NCBI GenBank assembly: GCA_965363725.1
Contig: CBDTUS010000120.1
Coordinates: 1-11,170, forward strand
Direction of reading: 5' to 3'
Length of the DNA stretch: 11,170 nt
Origin: JAGLCY01 sp965363725
GTDB lineage: Bacteria > Krumholzibacteriota > Krumholzibacteriia > LZORAL124-64-63
Shown: positions 6,835-11,170 of the stretch, piece by piece
Position numbering within the stretch: position 1 is the first letter of the stretch
How the letters are laid out: each line of letters starts with the position of its first letter
Translations under genes and position numbers: made by a program
Notes under the pieces: generated by a model
Told to the model about the DNA's origin: nothing
The model's database searches: none
What the model saw: the letters and a program-made list of their open reading frames with translations, nothing else

Positions 6835-8196
6835 ATGGCCGCCGATCGTTCCGCCAAACCCGCCTGCTTCAAGGCCTACGATATCAGAGGCATCGTTCCC
6901 GATCAACTGAACACCGACCTGGCTTACCGGGTCGGGCTGGCCACGGCAGGATTTCTCGGAGCCAAAAACATGGTCGTGGGGCGGGATTGCCGTCTCAGCA
7001 GCGCCGAGCTGTGTGAAGCCCTGATCCGGGGTCTGACGGATGCGGGGACCGACGTTCTGGACATCGGCCTGTGCGGAACCGAAATGGTCTACTACACAAC
7101 TTTCGCCCACGAGTTGGACGGCGGCATCATGGTCACTGCCAGCCACAATCCGATGGACCACAACGGGATGAAACTTGTGCGGGAAAAGGCGAAACCCATC
7201 AGCGGCGACAGCGGTCTGGATGGGATCGGGACGGCGGCCTTGAACGGGGACCTGGCGCCTACTGGAGAGGGCCGGGTCACGTCCACCAATGTCCTGGACG
7301 AATATGTGGCCTACCTGATCGGCCAGGTCGACGTGGCGCGATTCAAACCCCTGAAGATCGTGGCCAACGCGGGCAACGGCTGCGCGGGCCCGGCGGTGGC
7401 AGCCCTGGCGAAATTTTTGCCCTGTGACATCATCCCGGTGTTCGAGGAACCCGACGGGACCTTTCCCAACGGGATCCCCAATCCCCTGCTGCCGGAGAAC
7501 CGGGGCGTGACCGCCGACGCGGTGCGCGAACACGGGGCCGACCTGGGCCTGGCCTGGGACGGTGATTTTGACAGGTGCTTCTTTTTCGACGAGACCGGCG
7601 CCTTCATCGAAGGTTACTACCTGGTCGGCCTGCTGGCGGCGGCCAGCCTGAGGGACCATCCCGGCGCCGGCATCGTTCACGATCCTCGGCTGACCTGGAA
7701 TACCATCGACATGGTCGAGAAGGCCGGCGGCCGGCCCATCATGAACAAGACAGGCCATGCTTTCATGAAGGAACGCATGCGCGCCGAGGATGCGGTATAC
7801 GGAGGGGAGATGTCGGCCCACCACTATTTCCGCCAGTTCGCCTACTGCGACAGCGGCATGCTGCCCTGGCTCCTGGTGGTTCAGGAGATGTCCGTGACCG
7901 GCCGTCCCCTGTCCGACCTGGTCAAGGAAATGCAGGCCGCCTACCCCGCGAGCGGGGAGATCAACCGGCGAATGAAGGATCCGGAGGCCGTCCTGGCGGA
8001 AATCGAGAACAAATATGCAGAATCGGCCCGGGGAATCGATCGGACTGATGGCCTATCCCTGGATATGGGCAATTGGCGGTTCAATCTGCGCAAAAGCAAT
8101 ACGGAACCGGTGATCCGTTTGAATGTTGAATCCCGGGCGGATCGCGCGCTCATGGAGAAAAAGACCGAGGAGATCCTGGATTTCCTTGATCAATGA
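6835..8196 (+). CDS. phosphomannomutase/phosphoglucomutase (alpha-D-phosphohexomutase)
   Basis: Cytosolic enzyme of 453 residues that moves phosphate between C6 and C1 of mannose and/or glucose, feeding GDP-mannose and UDP-glucose routes for envelope polysaccharide. All four family loops are intact: phosphoserine Ser103 in TASHNP (101-106), the metal loop DGDFDR (242-247), the sugar-binding loop GGEMSAHH (323-330), and the phosphate-binding RKSNTEP (419-425). GEMSAHH fits the bifunctional PMM/PGM group (AlgC/ManB/CpsG) better than GlmM. The length agrees with the usual 450-465. I chose the ATG at 6835 because KPACFKAYDIRG then begins near the N-terminus as in the family and a good Shine-Dalgarno precedes it. 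The frame extends to a GTG at 6778 that would add 19 unlikely residues. Neighbours give no pathway context. Mannose versus glucose preference cannot be read. Confidence 0.93.
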   Translation: MAADRSAKPACFKAYDIRGIVPDQLNTDLAYRVGLATAGFLGAKNMVVGRDCRLSSAELCEALIRGLTDAGTDVLDIGLCGTEMVYYTTFAHELDGGIMVTASHNPMDHNGMKLVREKAKPISGDSGLDGIGTAALNGDLAPTGEGRVTSTNVLDEYVAYLIGQVDVARFKPLKIVANAGNGCAGPAVAALAKFLPCDIIPVFEEPDGTFPNGIPNPLLPENRGVTADAVREHGADLGLAWDGDFDRCFFFDETGAFIEGYYLVGLLAAASLRDHPGAGIVHDPRLTWNTIDMVEKAGGRPIMNKTGHAFMKERMRAEDAVYGGEMSAHHYFRQFAYCDSGMLPWLLVVQEMSVTGRPLSDLVKEMQAAYPASGEINRRMKDPEAVLAEIENKYAESARGIDRTDGLSLDMGNWRFNLRKSNTEPVIRLNVESRADRALMEKKTEEILDFLDQ

Positions 8197-8206
8197 GCAA
8201 TTGGTG

Positions 8207-8234
8207 TTGAAAATGGAGATTGCTGGTCTACATT
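8207..8234 (+). promoter_or_regulatory. candidate sigma70 promoter of the 595-residue flavoprotein-like gene
   Basis: TTGAAA (8207-8212, five of six to consensus) is followed after 16 bp by TACATT (8229-8234, four of six). It lies just past the phosphohexomutase stop, so the next gene probably has its own promoter. The start of transcription would be near 8241. That leaves a very short leader if TTG 8257 is used and about 34 nt if GTG 8275 is used. Confidence 0.45.
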
Positions 8235-8246
8235 TACAGTGTAGAC
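8226..8246. repeat. 7-7-7 inverted repeat over the -10 region, possible repressor operator
   Basis: GTCTACA (8226-8232) and TGTAGAC (8240-8246) are perfect inverted copies with a 7-bp spacer. Inside, TACA-G-TGTA (8235-8243) forms a second smaller palindrome using the right arm. The site covers the candidate -10 box and the start point, the usual position for a repressor. Confidence 0.45.
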
Positions 8247-8256
8247 GGGCGGTCCT

Positions 8257-10044
8257 TTGACGATAAGGATTTACGTGAGCCACCCACTGACAAATTCCGT
8301 GCACAAATTCTACATCCCTGTCATGGGGACGGGATTTACCATTGATACGCCCCTGAAGGTGGCGCGCTATGGTATTTCGTCGGTGGTTTCCCTGGTGGAC
8401 GACACCCTCATCGAACAGATGCGCAAGCGCCTGAGCGGGAATGCCGGCCGGGAATACGTGGAGATCCCTTCGTCGTCCGAGGATCCGCGGGCCAGCCGCA
8501 TCACCTCGTACCTGAACATGATGGACGAGATGATCGACGGTCAGGTGGAGAAACTGCGGAGCTCGCTTTTCGAGGCAGGCAGCGAAATCACGCGCTACTT
8601 CGAGATGCTTCCCGATTCCCCCCTGAAGGTCCTGTACCAGAACATGCAGGCTGTCCGCGACCCCGAAGAAAGAGCCCGCCTGCAGCAGCAGCTGCGCGAG
8701 CGCATTTCCGTAGGGGCCATTGACGTCAATATCATGACCAAGCTCGACCGCGACCGCATGAGTAAGGGTCAGCTGCTCCCACCGAAATTTTCCGATGCGA
8801 TGAGCGCCCTGCGCGGATACGCCAACAGCGGTCTGAAATCCTCGCTCATCCTTTCGGCGGGAATGAATCGCCGGTTGTTCAATTACCTCGCCGATTTCGG
8901 CGATTTTTTCCCCGATGACACCGGGGAAATCCGCAAGTGCATCATCCTCAAGGTTAGCGATTTCCGGTCCGCCCTGGTCCAGGGCAAATTGTTGGCGAAA
9001 AAAGGACTGTGGGTTTCCGAGTTCCGCGTCGAATCGGGGCTGAACTGCGGTGGACACGCCTTCGGCGGCAAGGGCATGCTCCTGGGGCCGGTCCTGGAGG
9101 AATTTGCCAGCAAGCGCGTGGCCCTGGGCGACCAGCTGCGCGGGATCTGGGCCGATTCCATGCAGGAGATGGGCCGTGCGGTTCCCGAGGCGAAGATGGA
9201 TTTCCGGGTCACGGTTCAGGGCGGCATCGGGACGTCCGAAGAGACCCGCCTGCTCGAGGAAAAATACCAGGTGGACGGAACGGGTTGGGGCAGCCCCTTC
9301 CTGCTGGTTCCCGAAGTCGTCAACATTCCCCAGGACCATCTGCGCAAGATCCAGGCAGCCGGCGAAGACGATGTCCACCTCAGCGACGCGTCGCCCCTGG
9401 GCGTGCCGTTCTGGTGCCTGAAGAATTCGCGCAGCGAGGAGATCCGCCTGCAGCGCATCGCCGACGGCAAACCGGGCAGCGCCTGTCCCAAGGGTTACCT
9501 GGTTTCGAACACCGAGTTCACCAAGGCGCCGATCTGCACCGCCAGCCGGGCCTACCAGCGGCGCAAGCTCACCTCCATGGACGGCAGCGAGGTCAATATC
9601 GAAATGACCGAGGGCGTTGTCGCCAAGGCCTGCATCTGCCACGACCTGGCCGGGTCGGCGACCGTGCCCAACAAGATCGATCCCGACGCCAAGACCGCCG
9701 TCTGCTGCGGTCCCAACACCGTCTATTTTTCGAAGGTGGCCAAACTGCGCGAGATGGTCGACCACATCTACGGCCGGGCCAGCCTGCCAATTTCCGCCGA
9801 GCGGCCCCACATGCTGCTCAAGGAGCTTTCCCTGAACCTGGATCGCCTGAAGAAGGACGTCGACCGCCGCCGCCAGGGCCTGGCCGACGTCAAGAACATG
9901 TCCTTGGAGGAGATCCAGACCAACCTCATCACCGGCATCCGCCAGTACCGTGACCTGGCCGGTCAGATGGCTGCCGGATCACGTGATGCCTTCATGTCCC
10001 GCCTCGAAGGCCTGCGCGGGGATCTCGAGAAACTCAAAGACTGA
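8257..10044 (+). CDS. uncharacterised 595-residue protein, probable nitronate-monooxygenase-like TIM-barrel flavoprotein with Cys-rich C-terminal region
   Basis: I know no assigned function for this protein. Its pieces read, in order, like an FMN-dependent TIM barrel of the nitronate monooxygenase class. An opening PVMGTGFTIDTPLKVARYGI (21-40) resembles the phosphate-free PMA..STP.LA...AG start. KCIILKV (227-233) is a strand and then a helix ending AKKG. GLNCGGHAF (261-269) resembles the family's G.EAGGH. VQGGIGTSEE (320-329) resembles AAGGI.T.E. VDGTGWGSPFLLVPE (339-353) resembles ADGV..GT.FL.T.E. A long insertion (about 60-190) separates the first piece. Cysteines 410, 427, 459, 461, 483 and 484 lie beyond the barrel, in motifs such as GSACPKGY and KACICHDLAG, and could hold a metal or Fe-S site. 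Residues about 520-595 look helical. The start is uncertain: TTG 8257 keeps IYVSHPLTNS whole, while GTG 8275 has AAGGA five bases upstream. No signal peptide or membrane segment is seen. Confidence 0.7.
   Translation: MTIRIYVSHPLTNSVHKFYIPVMGTGFTIDTPLKVARYGISSVVSLVDDTLIEQMRKRLSGNAGREYVEIPSSSEDPRASRITSYLNMMDEMIDGQVEKLRSSLFEAGSEITRYFEMLPDSPLKVLYQNMQAVRDPEERARLQQQLRERISVGAIDVNIMTKLDRDRMSKGQLLPPKFSDAMSALRGYANSGLKSSLILSAGMNRRLFNYLADFGDFFPDDTGEIRKCIILKVSDFRSALVQGKLLAKKGLWVSEFRVESGLNCGGHAFGGKGMLLGPVLEEFASKRVALGDQLRGIWADSMQEMGRAVPEAKMDFRVTVQGGIGTSEETRLLEEKYQVDGTGWGSPFLLVPEVVNIPQDHLRKIQAAGEDDVHLSDASPLGVPFWCLKNSRSEEIRLQRIADGKPGSACPKGYLVSNTEFTKAPICTASRAYQRRKLTSMDGSEVNIEMTEGVVAKACICHDLAGSATVPNKIDPDAKTAVCCGPNTVYFSKVAKLREMVDHIYGRASLPISAERPHMLLKELSLNLDRLKKDVDRRRQGLADVKNMSLEEIQTNLITGIRQYRDLAGQMAAGSRDAFMSRLEGLRGDLEKLKD
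8265..8269 (+). promoter_or_regulatory. Shine-Dalgarno candidate pointing to an alternative GTG start at 8275
   Basis: AAGGA lies 5 nt before an in-frame GTG at 8275, whereas the TTG at 8257 has only a weak GGGCGG upstream. Starting at 8275 would shorten the protein by six residues to 589. An in-frame TAG at 8242-8244 limits any longer start. Confidence 0.35.
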
Positions 10045-11170
10045 TTGAAGGATCCGGTAGAAGCGTTTCGGGAGGATGGAGGGGGATCTCCACCACGAAG
10101 CGCGTCCATTGCCCGGGTTCGCTGGCCACACGGATACTGCCGCCCAGGCGGTAGAGGATGTCGTGAACGATGGACAGCCCCAGGCCCGTGCCCTGCCCCG
10201 CGGGTTTGGTGGTGTGAAATAGGTTGAAGATCTTTTCCTGGTCCTGCGGCTGGATGCCGATCCCGTTGTCCTGGACGGTGACCAGGACGCGCTGCTTGTC
10301 GAGGTTGGTCATGATCTCCATGACCCCGGGCCGGCTGGGCATTTCTCCGATGGCGTCGATGGCATTCTTGATCAGGTTCACGAACACCTGCTGCAGGAGC
10401 ATGGAGTCGGACGTGAACTCGGGAATGTCCGAGGCGTAGAGTCGTACGATCTCGGTCTGGGAGCGCCTGATCTCGGTCCCCAGCACGCTCAGACACTCTT
10501 CCAGCAGCTCCTCGATATCCACGTTCGACATGCCCGAGTGCTGCGTGCGCACGAAGCCCAGCAGACTGTGGGTGATGGTCGTCACCCGCCGCACCTGGTG
10601 GTGCAGCCGCTCCATGGCCTTGGCCAGCACAAGGCGTGTCTCCGGTCTCAGGGCTTCGCCCTCGTCCTCCAGCGTTTCCTCCACCAGGCCGGCGATGGTG
10701 TCGATCACGGCCAGCGGATTGTTGATCTCGTGGGCCACGCCCGAGGCCATCTGCCCGACGGCGGCCAGGCGTTCGGAGCGGATCAGGTCGTTCTTGAGAC
10801 GCAGCCGGGTGGTCAGGTCGCGGCACAGGCAGACCACTTCCAGGGGCTTGCCGTCCGGGCCGTCGATCAGGGTCAGGCTGACGTTGCAGATCACTTCCCG
10901 TCGGTCCTTGCTGTGGAATTCGGCCTCGTAGCTGGAGGCGTGGCCGTCGCGCAGGGCTTCGGCGAAAAGTTTTTCGAACTTGCCCGGGTTGGAGCAGAGC
11001 TGGTAGGCGGAGGTGCCGACCACCTCGTCCCGCGAAAAGCCCAGGGCGCCCTCGGCGCCGCTGTTGAAACTCAGGATCCCGCCGGCGGGGTCGGTCAGGA
11101 AGATGATGTCCCTGCTGTTCTCCAGGACCTCGCGCAGATACTTCTGGGTCTCGTTGAGCTGCTCGTCGAC
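10034..11170 (-). CDS. PAS-domain sensor histidine kinase, NtrB-type (5' part beyond the window)
   Basis: The frame runs unbroken from the window edge, so 378 C-terminal residues are visible and the N-terminus is missing. Numbering from the edge: about 15-120 is a PAS domain (ENSRDIIFLTDPAGGILSFN, then GFSRDEVVG and a terminal VVCLCRDLTTRLR). About 130-205 is the HisKA dimerisation domain with His147 in GVAHEINNPL as the autophosphorylation site. About 250-365 is the HATPase_c domain with the N box NLIKNAIDAI (266-275), G1 box DNGIGI (301-306), FHTTKP (318-323) and G2 box GTGLGLSI (327-334). All catalytic boxes are intact, so it should be an active kinase. A GTG at 11023 is not the true start because it would cut the PAS domain. 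The cognate regulator is not in view and would lie to the right or elsewhere. Its stop overlaps the end of the converging 595-residue gene by 11 bp. Confidence 0.92.
   Translation of the reverse strand, partial: VDEQLNETQKYLREVLENSRDIIFLTDPAGGILSFNSGAEGALGFSRDEVVGTSAYQLCSNPGKFEKLFAEALRDGHASSYEAEFHSKDRREVICNVSLTLIDGPDGKPLEVVCLCRDLTTRLRLKNDLIRSERLAAVGQMASGVAHEINNPLAVIDTIAGLVEETLEDEGEALRPETRLVLAKAMERLHHQVRRVTTITHSLLGFVRTQHSGMSNVDIEELLEECLSVLGTEIRRSQTEIVRLYASDIPEFTSDSMLLQQVFVNLIKNAIDAIGEMPSRPGVMEIMTNLDKQRVLVTVQDNGIGIQPQDQEKIFNLFHTTKPAGQGTGLGLSIVHDILYRLGGSIRVASEPGQWTRFVVEIPLHPPETLLPDPSISL

Noticed and set aside
6817..7824. 335-codon open frame on the minus strand opposite the phosphohexomutase
   Set aside because: The plus-strand frame has all four catalytic loops of the mutase; the reverse frame shows no domain.
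8186..8193. TTGATCAA palindrome at the mutase stop codon
   Set aside because: An 8-bp palindrome is expected by chance at this frequency, and it shows no T tract or second arm.
8053..9810. 585-codon open frame on the minus strand opposite the flavoprotein-like gene and the mutase 3' end
   Set aside because: It crosses two genes and the promoter between them, has low-information composition (His, Gln, Gly, Arg), and would demand that the well-motifed plus-strand proteins be false.
10075..10102. Short hairpin TGGAG...CTCCA near the convergent gene ends, considered as a terminator
   Set aside because: Five-bp stem inside kinase codons with no following T tract on either strand.

Overview
The window is GC-rich, densely coding bacterial chromosome. 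The 20-residue lipoprotein signal, the Shine-Dalgarno sequences and the sigma70-like promoter candidates fit a bacterium, probably Gram-negative. I cannot name the phylum from the sequence. No tRNA, rRNA, CRISPR array, transposase or integrase is visible. Base composition looks even throughout, so nothing suggests recent transfer.

Layout, left to right. (1) 54-1772 (+) is a KefB/KefC-type CPA2 cation:proton antiporter with an NAD(H)-binding RCK_N domain. (2) 1896-4505 (+) is a tight three-gene operon: archaeal-type HMG-CoA synthase, an SCP2-like thiolase and a DUF35 zinc-ribbon/OB-fold protein. It has a candidate promoter in front and a strong intrinsic terminator behind (4525-4570). In archaea these three proteins form one complex that condenses acetyl-CoA to acetoacetyl-CoA and on to HMG-CoA, so the same channelled chemistry is the natural prediction here. 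(3) 6699-4618 (-) is a second three-gene operon: an LppM-like methionine-rich lipoprotein, an AlkD-family HEAT-repeat protein and a Nim/PPOX-like flavin split-barrel protein. The genes are 4 bp apart or overlap by 4 bp. (4) 6835-8196 (+) is a phosphomannomutase/phosphoglucomutase, divergent from operon 3. The shared gap holds an inverted repeat overlapping a candidate promoter. (5) 8257-10044 (+) is a 595-residue protein with no function I recognise. Its middle reads like the flavin-binding half of a nitronate-monooxygenase/IMPDH-type TIM barrel, followed by a cysteine-rich region and a helical tail. Its promoter overlaps a 7-7-7 inverted repeat. (6) 10034-11170 (-) is a PAS-containing NtrB-type sensor histidine kinase whose N-terminus lies beyond the window. 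Its 3' end overlaps gene 5 tail to tail by 11 bp.

The most interesting items are the unassigned flavoprotein-like gene with its putative operator, and the bacterial copy of the archaeal thiolase/HMG-CoA synthase/DUF35 channelling operon without any visible downstream mevalonate gene. The rest is ordinary housekeeping or accessory content.
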